A stretch of DNA of 64,000 nt from Pyrobaculum oguniense TE7. GTDB lineage: Archaea > Thermoproteota > Thermoprotei > Thermoproteales > Thermoproteaceae. A program made the position numbers and the translations under genes. Below the pieces are notes generated by a model. The model worked only from the letters and a program-made list of their open reading frames with translations. It searched no databases and was not told the origin of the DNA. This document shows, one piece after another, positions 19,063 to 28,461 of this stretch. Position 1 is the first letter of the stretch. Every line of letters starts with the position of its first letter. Location of the stretch: positions 343,233 through 407,232 of the forward strand of contig CP003316.1 of NCBI GenBank assembly GCA_000247545.1, given 5' to 3'.

Positions 19063-19235
19063 ATATGGCGCTGGACAAGTGGATTGAAGTAGCTAAGGCC
19101 AGGGAGGCGGAGCTGAAGGACGCGGTGAGGCGGTTCGTCCTAGAACACTGCACCCGCGGAGACGTCGTCTTGCTCAGCTCAAGAACCCGCGGCGACAGCC
19201 ACGCCCTCAGCGACTGGGACATCCCCCACAACTAA
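19050..19235 (+). pseudogene. MNT nucleotidyltransferase (antitoxin) remnant
   Basis: A minimal nucleotidyltransferase N-terminus of 61 codons overlapping the end of the HEPN frame. The active-site segment reads SSRTRGDSHALSDWD; the family has GS at the first position, so the glycine is lost. The frame stops directly after DWD, and the rest of the fold (second metal ligand and C-terminal strands) is absent. It ends about 85 bases before tRNA-Gly. This is a dead antitoxin gene beside a dead HEPN gene. Confidence 0.75.
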
Positions 19236-19321
19236 GCCGAGCAGGAAGCCAACGCGGCGGGAGTTGCCGCCGCGGGGCTTCTAGGTAAAAACTTTTTAAC
19301 CAACCACTATCTAACAGCCAT

Positions 19322-19397
19322 GCGGCGGTAGTCTAGCCTGGTTTAGGATGGCGGCCTCCCAAGCCGTTGATCCCGGGTTCGAATCCCGGCCGCCGCA
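19322..19397 (+). tRNA. tRNA-Gly (anticodon CCC)
   Basis: The acceptor stem GCGGCGG pairs with CCGCCGC, the anticodon loop is CTCCCAA on a five-pair stem, and the T arm is CCGGG-TTCGAAT-CCCGG. No intron and no encoded CCA; discriminator A. A T-rich promoter element lies near 19290-19297. Confidence 0.95.
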
Positions 19398-19438
19398 TAG
19401 CCCGCCTCTCCCCGCGCCGCCGGCGAGGGGGCCGTTTT

Positions 19439-19888
19439 TTACCTCCTGCACCCGCATATCCAGATCTCCTTCTCCTTTCCGTCTACTGTCCCCCTCCACT
19501 TTTCCCACTTCCCGTCGCACGACGGCGTTGAGAAGAAGAACTCCTTTCCGCAGTCGCTGAATAGGGTTGTGGGGAACCTCCAGCCGAAGCAGAACAGGGC
19601 ATAGGTCTTGCCGGGAGGTATCCTCCCGCCTTTCACCTCTCCCTCGAGCTCCCGGAGCTCCGCCCGCTTGCACCTCACAGGCGTGCAGAGGCCAAGCCGG
19701 CCTTCAAGAAACCTACACGACGAGGGCATAAACCACAAAACTATCAGCGTAGCCACAAAAAGTCCAAAGAGCAGAGGGGCAAGGATGTGTATTAAATAAC
19801 CTGCGTAATACGACGCTAAGAGCACTGCCACAAATGGGCCGAATATAGCTAAGAGCTCGAATAGCCTAACCGCCAGCCCCCTTAGCAT
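19439..19888 (-). CDS. hypothetical membrane protein with Cys-rich external domain
   Basis: A 149-residue protein. Two hydrophobic segments (about residues 8-28 and 33-54) are followed by a soluble part with seven Cys, including CGWRF-like and CDGKW patterns and a CGC near the end. It could be a small redox or disulfide-stabilised surface protein. No family is recognised. An AT-rich promoter is seen on the minus strand near 19893-19920. Confidence 0.6.
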   Translation of the reverse strand: MLRGLAVRLFELLAIFGPFVAVLLASYYAGYLIHILAPLLFGLFVATLIVLWFMPSSCRFLEGRLGLCTPVRCKRAELRELEGEVKGGRIPPGKTYALFCFGWRFPTTLFSDCGKEFFFSTPSCDGKWEKWRGTVDGKEKEIWICGCRR

Positions 19889-20194
19889 AAGGCTTAAAAA
19901 ACTGTGAAAAAAATGTTTAAGTCTCAGAAAGTACCCAAGGAGACGTAGAACTTATTACCAGAAGGAGACAGGTGGGTGTGCTGAAGCCTGTCTTTATCTC
20001 TCCATCCCAATGGAGATGAAGATTAGGAGAAATCTCTGTAATTGCTATACGTTTAGTAGGCCCCCATAACTCGGTAAACTATTTTAACCCAGAGGAGCGC
20101 GTATATCACATGTGCCATGGGTGCCATCTTCTAGCTACCTGCTACTGGGAAAAGCTAGTAGATTTAGGCAAGGCCAGCCTTTTACAGCTAGTGC
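19889..20194. other. 306-base gap with two hairpins
   Basis: No supported gene. On the plus strand AGACAGG (19966-19972) pairs with CCTGTCT (19987-19993), and TCTCCAT (19999-20005) pairs with ATGGAGA (20010-20016). The tandem hairpins might be part of a small RNA or degraded DNA; no box C/D layout fits. Confidence 0.3.
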
Positions 20195-20734
20195 ATGGAG
20201 TTTTGGATAACAAGAACTGAGATTTTGCTATCATCGATATTTGAAAGCCGGGTTTTGCACGTAGCGCTAGCCTATGTGTTGTCTGTCTTGGCGGTGCTTT
20301 ACGTATATTACAGCATATATGTAAGAGATGAGAAAAAACGTAAGACTTTGATAATCATAGCAGCGGCTACACCTCTCGTCGTTATCGGCGCCGTTGCCGC
20401 CGGCGTCTTGACGGCGCCGCCTGTAATCGGCTTTAAGATTAACAAAACCCACATCGTCGTCGACGTTGGGTGGTGGGGCGTGCCGAGGGGGGCTGTGTAC
20501 GAGATAGACAAGTGCCAAGTGGACTGGTTACGCACATCAGAGGTTGAGATCTACAGAGCCATGGGCTTTGGCGCAGGTAGAATCACAGTAGGGAGGCTCA
20601 CAATTAGGGACGACGCCTCGCTAACCGGCTATGGGCTTGTGGTAGAGCCGTCGGAGTGGATCGCGGTGGCTAGGTGTCCCGACGCTATTCTCATCCTGTC
20701 CGCGCCGGGGCTGTCCCCAGACGCCGCGCGGTGA
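20195..20734 (+). CDS. hypothetical membrane protein, 179 residues
   Basis: Two transmembrane segments (about residues 22-42 and 52-74) are followed by a beta-rich domain of about 100 residues resembling the bacterial PH-like membrane proteins that start with a 'WGVPRGAVYEI' strand. No function is claimed. It overlaps the CPBP protease start by one base, so both are probably cotranscribed, and the protein could be a partner or substrate of that protease. Confidence 0.65.
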   Translation: MEFWITRTEILLSSIFESRVLHVALAYVLSVLAVLYVYYSIYVRDEKKRKTLIIIAAATPLVVIGAVAAGVLTAPPVIGFKINKTHIVVDVGWWGVPRGAVYEIDKCQVDWLRTSEVEIYRAMGFGAGRITVGRLTIRDDASLTGYGLVVEPSEWIAVARCPDAILILSAPGLSPDAAR

Positions 20735-21567
20735 TGTGGAGGTTCTTCGCGGTGGCCTTCGGCATTCCGTGGCTTTTAATGCCGGTTATGTACCACACGG
20801 GGTATGCCCAGTGGGCTCTTCTGGTTATGTTCGCCCCGGCCATGGGGGCGCTGGCAGCCGGCTTCAGGGAGAGGCCAGAGCTACAGCTGTCTGCGTTTAA
20901 GCCCTTCTTCTACCCCCTTCTGTGGGTGGTGGCGGCCCTCGCCGTTGCGCCTCTGCTGGGGGTGAGGCCCGCGTTCGGCGAGTCGCTGAGGCTGGTCCTG
21001 GCGAAGGCCCTCAACGTACCGCCCGACGAGTTGCCGGAGGAGGTGGTGGAGCTGGTTGAGGTTCAGAACTTGTTGATGCCCCTTCTCGTGCCGATGGCGC
21101 TCTTAGTCAACACCTTTGTCGCCTTTGGCGAGGAGTACGGCTGGCGGGGCTACCTAACGCCGGCGCTCGCCAGGAGACTCGGCTGGGCTAAGGCCTCCGT
21201 CGCCGTGGGCGTCTTGTGGGGGGTCTGGCACGCCCCCGTGTTGTTGCTGGGCCACAACTACTTCTACAAGTTCTGGCCGCCCTCGGCGTTGCTCATGGCG
21301 GCTTTCTGCGCCGCGGCGTCGCCTTTCTTCACCTACGTATATCTCAGACACGGGGTTTGGGGAGCCGCCGCGTCGCACGGCGGAGTCAACGCCTTCGCCG
21401 GGCTTTACTACCTCCTCTACCCGCCAGAACCAGTGTGGCTCTCAAACCCAGCGGGGCTCGCCGGGACGCTCGCCTGGCTACCCCTCTCGCTCTACGCCTA
21501 CTCGAAGCTACGCCGGGCGGCTAAGGAGTCGTCAGCCTCGGCAGATGTGTCGACGCCAGGGACGTAG
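20734..21567 (+). CDS. CPBP family intramembrane metalloprotease
   Basis: A polytopic membrane protein of 277 residues with the CAAX/CPBP (Abi) motifs: EEYGWRGYL near residue 133, WGVWHAP near residue 163 and a later SHGGVNAF. These supply the Glu and His metal ligands of the family. Substrates are unknown; bacterial relatives are linked to bacteriocin immunity and prenyl-protein processing. ATG start overlaps the upstream stop by one base. Confidence 0.85.
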   Translation: MWRFFAVAFGIPWLLMPVMYHTGYAQWALLVMFAPAMGALAAGFRERPELQLSAFKPFFYPLLWVVAALAVAPLLGVRPAFGESLRLVLAKALNVPPDELPEEVVELVEVQNLLMPLLVPMALLVNTFVAFGEEYGWRGYLTPALARRLGWAKASVAVGVLWGVWHAPVLLLGHNYFYKFWPPSALLMAAFCAAASPFFTYVYLRHGVWGAAASHGGVNAFAGLYYLLYPPEPVWLSNPAGLAGTLAWLPLSLYAYSKLRRAAKESSASADVSTPGT

Positions 21568-22272
21568 CCGCTGTCAGCCGTCTACCACAGCCCAGGTAGT
21601 AGGAGAGCACAAAACAAACGGCCACTAGTAGCTATAAATCAAGACGTCTTTTCCACTCGCGTGTTTCTCTAGTCTTCTCCCATCCACGTACCCGTCATAG
21701 CATGAACCGCCCCTCTCCCGATGCGCCTTTTACCACTCTGCTTTGGCTAACAGTGCGCCGACGTCCTTGACGTAGCTAAGCTCTGCCACTTACACCTTTA
21801 ACTGCTTGCAAGGCTCAGCGGCTTCCTCGTAACGCCGTTGCTCGCGGCTAAAATACAGCAGCTGAGCACGGGTCATGTCCCGCTGAGCGGCTTCACTAGG
21901 CTATTCGCGGTATATCGTGTTGTATACAGCGGTAACGTGGAAAGTCGATCCTATGGTAGGCTACTCACATCGCTATAGCCGTGGCTGTATTCGCTACCAG
22001 CTTGATAGCCCCTGTCGCATCTGCCATAGATGAGGTCAACAACCCTTAGATCTACGACGTCGCAGTCTTAATACGGCTACACCTCTTTTTACGTGCACGG
22101 CAGATGGCGATTTTCCCAACGGCCAACTCGCTACAAGTTGAGTAGCGACTAACAATAAAGGCATCTACAACACCTCCCGGCGCGCGGACAGCCGCTGGGC
22201 GGATTAAAGCGGTAGGGGTCAGCTGTTTGTCTCTGCGTAAAAGCTTAAAACTGCGCAATTATTTAGAAGTAG
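21568..22272. other. 705-base stretch without a supported gene
   Basis: All six frames are broken by stops. A short hydrophobic, coding-like run (AVAVFATSLIAPVASAIDEV, around 21980-22040 plus) suggests a decayed secreted-protein gene, but no family is recognised. An AT-rich element at about 22240-22250 probably drives tRNA-Leu. Confidence 0.3.
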
Positions 22273-22357
22273 GCGGGGGTGCCCGAGCCAGGTCAAAGGG
22301 GCAGGGCTTAAGACCCTGTGGCGTAGGCCTGCGTGGGTTCGAATCCCACCCCCCGCA
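22273..22357 (+). tRNA. tRNA-Leu (anticodon UAA)
   Basis: An 85-base class II tRNA: acceptor GCGGGGG pairs with CCCCCGC, anticodon loop CTTAAGA on CAGGG/CCCTG, long variable arm, T arm GTGGG-TTCGAAT-CCCAC. No intron, no CCA encoded, discriminator A. Confidence 0.95.
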
Positions 22358-22664
22358 CCTTTTCTCTTGGCGCGTCTTCATATTTAAGAGCGCAGGTGAA
22401 CCGCGTTACTAACCGCCATCTTGGCCACGTACAAAAAGCCGGGTTGGCGCTAGACGTGACTAACCTGATCTCCCCTTCGCGCGACGTGAGGCGACTTAGA
22501 GCCGGCCCCGACAGGCGCTGAACTCCACACTTCTAGGTAGCGCCATACCATAGGCCAACTCCGTTGAATTGCAAACCCACTTGGCGCCCCCTATTGCCGC
22601 AACTTGCCTATGCTCCAGGAGCAAACTTACACCTTAAGTTATTTTTATACCTTCCAAACTATAC
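22358..22664. other. 307-base gap, nothing supported
   Basis: No frame with coding character and no C/D pattern. A TATA-like tatttttatac at about 22639-22650 precedes the GTG at 22665. Confidence 0.3.
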
Positions 22665-23345
22665 GTGTCCCTCTCCGCGGAGGAGAAGAGGCGGTTTTTG
22701 AAGGCGTTGGAGGAGGATGTGGAGTTTAGGTATGCGGTGGCCGGCCTCCTCGGCCTCGGCGAGGTGTTGAACGAGCTGAGGAAGCTGAGAGAAGACTTCA
22801 ATAAATACGTCGAAAAAAGCGAGAAGAGGTGGAGACAAAACGAAAGGCGGTGGAAAGAAAACGAGAAGAGGTGGAAGGAGTGGTTTGACACGTGGAAGAA
22901 GTTCTTAGAGGACTACGAAAAGAGGTGGCAAGAAAACGAACGTAAATGGGAGGAGGCCTACAAGCGTTTTGACAACATTGAGAGGAGGCTCTCCAATGTG
23001 GAGACCACTGTGGGGGCTGTGGCTGAGAGCCAGTACTCCCGGTACGTCTGGGAGGACCTAAAGGAGGAGATTAAGGCGAGGGGGGAGGCCGTGGTTCGCA
23101 GAGTTAGAAACGCCAAGGTGGATAACGTGGACGTCGACCTCCTAGTGGAGACTGATAGGCGGGTCTACGTGGTGGAGGTGAAGATTAGGCCTAGGGTGGA
23201 GGACGTGGGGGCTTTGCTAGCCAAGGCGGAGGTGGTGAAAGCCGCCTTGGGCAAAGAGGCGGTGCCGATACTGACGGGGACTTGGATAGGAGACGACGTA
23301 GAGAAATACGCGAGGGGGAAGGGAGTGATGATATACAGCTACTAG
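22665..23345 (+). CDS. DUF3782-type coiled-coil protein with PD-(D/E)XK-like domain
   Basis: A 226-residue protein. Residues about 40-115 form a long charged coiled coil with a repeated ERRW/EKRW-ENE pattern (RWRQNERRWKENEKRWKEW). The C-terminal domain has VDVDLLVETDRRVYVVEVK, matching the D...ExK core of a restriction-like nuclease fold. Such proteins are multi-copy in Pyrobaculum and Sulfolobales and often sit in accessory regions. Nuclease activity is inferred from the fold only. GTG start. Confidence 0.75.
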   Translation: MSLSAEEKRRFLKALEEDVEFRYAVAGLLGLGEVLNELRKLREDFNKYVEKSEKRWRQNERRWKENEKRWKEWFDTWKKFLEDYEKRWQENERKWEEAYKRFDNIERRLSNVETTVGAVAESQYSRYVWEDLKEEIKARGEAVVRRVRNAKVDNVDVDLLVETDRRVYVVEVKIRPRVEDVGALLAKAEVVKAALGKEAVPILTGTWIGDDVEKYARGKGVMIYSY

Positions 23346-23884
23346 CGGGCGTCATATGTTTTTGCCGCGCGTCCCTCGCGAGCCACTTGGCCCGACGTAT
23401 GGGGCTGGACAGCTCTCTTGCCGGTTGTGGTTCAATAGCGTCAGCCTTCCTGGAGCTTTTGTGGCTTTTGTGGTTACGCTCTTTTATTGACTTCTCGGCG
23501 ATCTGGGGGCTTATATCGAGTTTGTTTGGTCTGTCTTATCGCTTCTCCTCGAGCAGTAGTATGGATCTGTTTAGAGGCCGTGGGCGTTGGCGGGGATCTG
23601 GAGGGGCTACCGCGGCCGGCCTATTGGGCGGTGCACCGAGGTGGTTGGCTGGTGGCACGCGCCCTGGGACTGTGTTCACGAGAATGGCTGGGAAGGCGCA
23701 GAGGGGGCCTTTAGGTTGACCGGACTGGCGTGGACTACGTGGTTCGGGCTCTTATGGCCTGGCTCGCGCTTCCTGTTTTGTGGGGCTCTGGGCTTGTGTT
23801 GTCTGGGCCCCTAACGAGGGGGTTGTCCGCCTGCGTGGGGCATTTCCGGCGTTTAGTTTTTTAACTTCTTGATCCTTTCTGCCT
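23346..23884. other. 539-base stretch without a supported gene
   Basis: T- and G-rich on the plus strand. Open frames exist but show low-complexity translations unlike neighbouring genes, with no promoter at their starts. A frame around 23587-23814 looks partly protein-like (WDCVHENGWEGAEGAF) and may be a decayed gene. Nothing more can be said. Confidence 0.3.
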
Positions 23885-24340
23885 ATGTCTAAGGAGCTTA
23901 TTGTGAGCAAGATTGAGAACGGCACTGTGATTGATCACATACCTGCGGGCCGCGCACTTGCGGTGCTTAGGGTGTTGGGGATTACCGGGAAGGAGGGGGC
24001 CAGAGTGGCGCTGGTTATGAACGTCGAGTCTAAGAAGCTGGGGAGGAAGGACATTGTGAAGATTGAAGGCCGTGAGCTGACGCCGGAGGAGGTTAACATA
24101 ATCTCGGCAGTGGCGCCCACGGCCACGATTAACATTATCCGCAACTTCGAGGTGGTGCGGAAGTTCAACGTCACGCCGCCCGAGGTGATAAGGGGCAGAT
24201 TTAAGTGTAAAAACCCCACCTGCATAACAAACGCCCCAAGAGAGCCGGTTGAGCCGACCTTTTACCTCGTCAGGAGGGAGCCTCCGCTCTTCGTCTGCGC
24301 CTACTGCGGCCGATACCACGAGCTCGGCGATTTGGTATGA
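23885..24340 (+). CDS. pyrI: aspartate carbamoyltransferase regulatory subunit
   Basis: A 151-residue PyrI: N-terminal nucleotide-binding domain ([18 protein letters not shown]) and C-terminal zinc domain with CKNPTCIT and CAYCGRYHE. It gives CTP/ATP control to the PyrB catalytic trimer. pyrB is not next to it, which is unusual because pyrB and pyrI are commonly adjacent. It starts a pyrI-pyrE-pyrD operon, each start overlapping the previous stop. Confidence 0.95.
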   Translation: MSKELIVSKIENGTVIDHIPAGRALAVLRVLGITGKEGARVALVMNVESKKLGRKDIVKIEGRELTPEEVNIISAVAPTATINIIRNFEVVRKFNVTPPEVIRGRFKCKNPTCITNAPREPVEPTFYLVRREPPLFVCAYCGRYHELGDLV

Positions 24341-24915
24341 TCCAGCGACTTCTGGAAGTCGGCGTGGTGAAATTTGGCGACTTCGTCCTATCCAGCGGCC
24401 TCAAAAGCCCGTTTTACATAGATTTGAGAGCCGTCTTGGGCCACCCAGACCTCTTTCAATGGGTGGTCTCGCAGTACCTCTCCACCTTGTCGAAGTTGGA
24501 GTATGACGTGATCCTCGGCGTCGCCACAGGTGGGATACCCTACGCCTCTGTCTTGGGCTACCTCCTCCAAAGGCCGTTCGGCTACGTGAGGCCGGAGGCG
24601 AAGGGCCACGGCGTCGGTCGCCAGATAGAGGGGGCAGAGGTGGCTGGAAAGCGGGCGGTGGTTGTCGACGACGTGTTGACCACTGGCAAAAGCGTGTTGG
24701 GCGCCATCTCAGCCGTTGGGGAGGCAGGAGGCCGTGTCACAGCCGTCGTGGTCTTCCTGGACAGGGAGCAGTGCGGCGCAGAGGCCGTCAGGAGGGCCGG
24801 CGCCGGGGTGTACAGCGTTTACAAAATGAGGGAGCTTCTCGAGGCTCTGAGGCCCCACATAGGGGAGGGGCAGTACCGCTCCGCGGTGGAGTACCTCTCG
24901 CAATGGCGTTGCTGA
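24337..24915 (+). CDS. pyrE: orotate phosphoribosyltransferase
   Basis: A 192-residue type I phosphoribosyltransferase. The PRPP loop [14 protein letters not shown] is near residue 110, and the N-terminal [18 protein letters not shown] is characteristic of OPRTase. It converts orotate and PRPP to OMP. ATGA overlap with pyrI. pyrF is not in the window. Confidence 0.95.
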   Translation: MIQRLLEVGVVKFGDFVLSSGLKSPFYIDLRAVLGHPDLFQWVVSQYLSTLSKLEYDVILGVATGGIPYASVLGYLLQRPFGYVRPEAKGHGVGRQIEGAEVAGKRAVVVDDVLTTGKSVLGAISAVGEAGGRVTAVVVFLDREQCGAEAVRRAGAGVYSVYKMRELLEALRPHIGEGQYRSAVEYLSQWRC

Positions 24916-25796
24916 CCGCTGTAGCCAGAGCCCTCCACTACGTCCACCCGGAGATCAGCTACAAGCTTGGCCGCCTCCTCTTCTCCCTGCCCCTCCCCCC
25001 TTGCAAGTGCGAGGGGGGCTGGGAGGTGGGCGGGGTCAAGATCTGCGGCCCCGTCGGGATCGCCGCTGGGCTGGACAAGACTGGTATGTACGCCAGGTTT
25101 CTCTCCTTCTTCTGCCCTGGCTTTATCGTGGTGGGCTCCACCCTGCCGCGGCCGCGGCGGGGGAACAAGCCGCCGAGAGTTGCCAGGGTTTGGCCCTACT
25201 CCATGGTCAACGCCATGGGGCTTAACAGCCCCGGCTTGCCGCACGTGGTGTCTAGGATCTCCAACCTCAAGTACCCGGTGTTCGTCAGCATAGCGGGCTT
25301 CAGCGCCGGGGACTTCGCAGTGCAGCTGGCCTACCTGCGCAGGTACTATAAGCCAGCCGCCGTGGAGCTGAACATCTCCAGCCCCACCTACCGGGGGTTT
25401 TGGCGGGTCGCCCCGGAGCTCGACGGCGTGGACATCCCTATTTTCCTAAAGGTTGGGCCCTCCGTCGATCTCAGAGAGGCGGTAAGGCAAGCGGTGAAGG
25501 CTGGGTGGGGGCTCGTGGTGACCAACACATTGCCCATTGAGGACGGGAGGCTGAGCACGGGGCAAGGGGGGCTGAGCGGCCTCCTCCTCTACAAGTATGG
25601 GGTTAAGCTACTGGAGAGGGCAAGGCGGCTGGCGGGGGGCGGCGTGCCGATTATATACAGCGGCGGCTTGTACACTTGTAGCCAGCTGGGGGAAGTCCTC
25701 AAGCTTGCCAACGCCGCCGAGGTCTTGACCTCCGTGCTGTACTACACGCCGTACATCCTGAAGCTCCTCAACCGCTGCACGGCGCTACGGCCTTAG
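24903..25796 (+). CDS. pyrD: dihydroorotate dehydrogenase, class 2-like
   Basis: An FMN-dependent TIM-barrel enzyme, 297 residues. The N-terminus [23 protein letters not shown] near residue 57, [10 protein letters not shown] near residue 157, FLKVGP and GQGGLSGL resemble the class 2 (quinone-linked) type more than class 1, and there is no catalytic Cys of class 1 in the expected loop. It is shorter than bacterial class 2 proteins. The start overlaps pyrE by 13 bases. Electron acceptor is therefore probably a quinone, an inference. Confidence 0.88.
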   Translation: MALLTAVARALHYVHPEISYKLGRLLFSLPLPPCKCEGGWEVGGVKICGPVGIAAGLDKTGMYARFLSFFCPGFIVVGSTLPRPRRGNKPPRVARVWPYSMVNAMGLNSPGLPHVVSRISNLKYPVFVSIAGFSAGDFAVQLAYLRRYYKPAAVELNISSPTYRGFWRVAPELDGVDIPIFLKVGPSVDLREAVRQAVKAGWGLVVTNTLPIEDGRLSTGQGGLSGLLLYKYGVKLLERARRLAGGGVPIIYSGGLYTCSQLGEVLKLANAAEVLTSVLYYTPYILKLLNRCTALRP

Positions 25797-26268
25797 CCTC
25801 CTCCACGAGCCTCCTCAGCCTGCGCCAGTGGGAGCCCACCCAGTAGTACTTGCCACACCGAGCACAACGCCAGCACTTCTCGCTACGGATTTTGTGCCCC
25901 ACAGCCGCCTCTGCCTCGCCGCAGTCCACCTCTTCCAGTTCGCCCCCGCATAGGGGGCAGACGGACTTCTCGAAGGGCCTCATGCCTAGGTTCAGAAACA
26001 CGGAGACCCACTTGACGTGGTCGTCTGTTTTCAGCAAGATGGTAGGCCCCCTCCTGCGCCTAAACAGCTCCTCGTCCCTCGTCACAACTAGGCACTCCGT
26101 CTCGACAAGCTCCGCGTCTTCAGCATCTGGGCTGTACACGACCGAGGCGCCGAACAGAATGCGTAGGATCCTGGCGAGCCACCCCAACATGGCGTCTACA
26201 TATACACAATTCGGGACGGCTGTCCCCATCTCCTTGTACAACACACCGCACGTCTCTTCGGGATACAC
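25768..26268 (-). CDS. Mut7-C PIN-like RNase domain protein with zinc ribbon
   Basis: A Mut7-C family protein of up to 166 residues. The PIN-like part has the early acidic strand YVDAMLGWLARILRILFG, DAEDAELV and TRDEELFRR; the C-terminal zinc ribbon has CPLCGGEL and CWRCARCGKYYW. The family is predicted to act as an RNase. It overlaps the 3' end of pyrD by 29 bases. The start is uncertain: GTG 26268 or ATG 26229. Confidence 0.82.
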   Translation of the reverse strand: MYPEETCGVLYKEMGTAVPNCVYVDAMLGWLARILRILFGASVVYSPDAEDAELVETECLVVTRDEELFRRRRGPTILLKTDDHVKWVSVFLNLGMRPFEKSVCPLCGGELEEVDCGEAEAAVGHKIRSEKCWRCARCGKYYWVGSHWRRLRRLVEEAKAVAPCSG

Positions 26269-26301
26269 GAGAAAACTATTTAAGCTCTTTTTTTTCGCAC
26301 T

Positions 26302-28461
26302 ATGCGTCGGGCTAAGATAATACTGATGCTCGTGCTAGTAACAGCGTCGCTGGCTCTTGCAGAGCGGGTATACGTCTACGAGGTGCAGAGCGACTTCGAA
26401 CTCCCCGAAGGCGCCGCACCGCACATCCCCGGCGCCTCGTGGAAATTCGGCGGCCAGGCCCTTGTCGTGTACGTACCCAAGGATATTGGTCCCGGCATCG
26501 TGCTCTTCACAAATGAGACAGCCGACGTCCGGCTCTACGACAGGAGGTACTTCCTCTTGGTGATACCTGCCGGCGTAAGGCCTAACCCCAAAGCAAAGAC
26601 CGAGGCCGTACTTGAGACGGTAGACGGGGTAATACCTCTTGTGTTCAGAGGGCCCGACAGAGGCATAGTGGACATAGCCGCCGCCGATTTAAAAGACGCC
26701 GAGGCTATTCTTAGGCAACTCGGCCTAGAGCCAGAATACAGAGGCAAGGCCAGGTTGAAGAGGGTCGATACCCAAGAGAGGTCCCCAGAAGCTGGTTCCT
26801 CGCCGTTTGGTTCTGTAGGCGTCCAGGTCGCCCGGCCGAGCTTGGGCTCTACACTAGACGTGTACGGAGGCATATACTTCAGATCCGTCACCGAATCCAG
26901 AACCGGAAGGGTAGACATCCCCGTACACGGCGACGTCTCCGCTTGCCCAAACGTCCCCGATGCGGCATATGTAGGCTACGATGCGAGATATCTTACACTC
27001 GGCGTCTTGATAGTTGGCGGAACCGTCAATGGAGAGCTCGTTGTCGATGTCTTCAAAATAGATGTAACAGGTTGCGAGTACTTAGGCACGCGGAGGTACT
27101 TTATAGCCAACAGGACTAGGTACTGGGTTGACTTAGTTAACCCGACAAACAGCGTCAGCCAGCTGGCCGTGCGCCTCTATCTAAACGTAAACAGCTACAC
27201 GGGTAGGCCAAGGGTAAACGTGAGCGGCGCCGTTCTCTACACCAGGACATATAGACACGGCTTTGAGATTGGGGAGTTCTCGGCAAAAACTGCTAGTGCC
27301 AGCGGCTATCTGGTTTATAACTACGTTAGGCGCATAGTCATAGGGCCCTACGTGGCATACGATGGATATGTCGCAAACACCTTCTCCTCCACCTTGTCTC
27401 TAGACATATCCACAGACCCCGTGAACGGAGCATGCAAGGACCTATCCATTACCTCTTACCTCAACGGCGCCATATATTCCAGGTCGACTTATAAAGGGGC
27501 TTACAACGGCTTAGTATGTGTGTACAACGTCAATATCCCCGGCGTGAGCCAAGCCGGCTTCACTTTTGAGTATTCGTACGCCAAGGCCTTCGGCGGCGGG
27601 CTCTTCTGGGTATTGGACGTCGTGTACGCCGACGGTTCTACGCCCTACATCAGAACCATCCACTTAAAAGACAGCGACACATTTAGATACTGGAGGTGGG
27701 CAGAGCAGTGGAAGACGTGGCCAGATTTCGTAGATAGCATATGGGCGAGTCCATTTCTCTCCTCTACCTTTGAGATATATCTCGCCCCCACAGAGCCGTC
27801 CGCCGCCCCTGGAATTTACCATGGCTTAGTTACTGTAAGGCCTAACGCAGCTGGTCAAACTCAGACTAGAGTTATTGTCACGATTTCTGGCAGATATATA
27901 TACCCGGGGCTGGGTTCTGTGGTATACATTAACAAGGCCGAGGTTTATATGTTCGTTCCGCTGCCTACAGACGGCGCGGAAGTTAAAGTAGCGGCTTATC
28001 TAATGCCTGGCGGCTCCCTTACTTCAATTACAGCGCCTAAGTGGGTTGAGATCGCACAGAGGGTGAAGGATACCATAGATTTCATACTTACTATCACAGG
28101 CTTCGGGGGGAGGGCGGCAGGCCTACTATCCTTTGTCGTCGGGCAGGCTCTTCAAAGCGCAGGTGACGTAGTGAGGGTAGAGCAACTAAGCTATAACTCT
28201 TTGAGGCTCGTGTACCAAAGAGGCTGGGGATCTTACGTGTCCTCAGATACCGTTATAGCTCCTCTTAGCATCCCGGCGCTAGAAGGAAGGAAAGTGCCTA
28301 CTGAAATCACTTTGACCCAGATATGTCTAGACGGCTTCTGCACTACGCCGAACTTAAAGACGTATGTACAGCCAGATACTGGATACCTCAAAGCGTTGCA
28401 TACGACGGTAAAGAACTGGATGTTTAGGGGACAAACACAACACACAGATGTCTACAGGTAA
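26302..28461 (+). CDS. large secreted protein of unknown function, 719 residues
   Basis: The N-terminus is a clear signal peptide (RRAKIILMLVLVTASLALA, likely cleaved before ERVYVY). The rest is beta-rich and Tyr/Gly/Ser-rich with several possible N-glycosylation sites and no C-terminal membrane anchor. No domain is recognised. It has a leaderless promoter (TATA about 26275-26283) shared with the divergent Mut7-C gene. The next gene, a polytopic membrane protein, starts 14 bases before its stop, suggesting a secreted/membrane pair. Confidence 0.75.
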   Translation: MRRAKIILMLVLVTASLALAERVYVYEVQSDFELPEGAAPHIPGASWKFGGQALVVYVPKDIGPGIVLFTNETADVRLYDRRYFLLVIPAGVRPNPKAKTEAVLETVDGVIPLVFRGPDRGIVDIAAADLKDAEAILRQLGLEPEYRGKARLKRVDTQERSPEAGSSPFGSVGVQVARPSLGSTLDVYGGIYFRSVTESRTGRVDIPVHGDVSACPNVPDAAYVGYDARYLTLGVLIVGGTVNGELVVDVFKIDVTGCEYLGTRRYFIANRTRYWVDLVNPTNSVSQLAVRLYLNVNSYTGRPRVNVSGAVLYTRTYRHGFEIGEFSAKTASASGYLVYNYVRRIVIGPYVAYDGYVANTFSSTLSLDISTDPVNGACKDLSITSYLNGAIYSRSTYKGAYNGLVCVYNVNIPGVSQAGFTFEYSYAKAFGGGLFWVLDVVYADGSTPYIRTIHLKDSDTFRYWRWAEQWKTWPDFVDSIWASPFLSSTFEIYLAPTEPSAAPGIYHGLVTVRPNAAGQTQTRVIVTISGRYIYPGLGSVVYINKAEVYMFVPLPTDGAEVKVAAYLMPGGSLTSITAPKWVEIAQRVKDTIDFILTITGFGGRAAGLLSFVVGQALQSAGDVVRVEQLSYNSLRLVYQRGWGSYVSSDTVIAPLSIPALEGRKVPTEITLTQICLDGFCTTPNLKTYVQPDTGYLKALHTTVKNWMFRGQTQHTDVYR

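Noticed and set aside
19322-22357. tRNA-bounded integrated element with att repeats
   Set aside because: No direct repeat of either tRNA 3' end and no integrase gene were seen in the window.
23282-23719. Long open frame after the DUF3782-type gene
   Set aside because: It starts inside that gene in another frame, has low-complexity Ser/Gly/Arg runs and no promoter or ribosome site.
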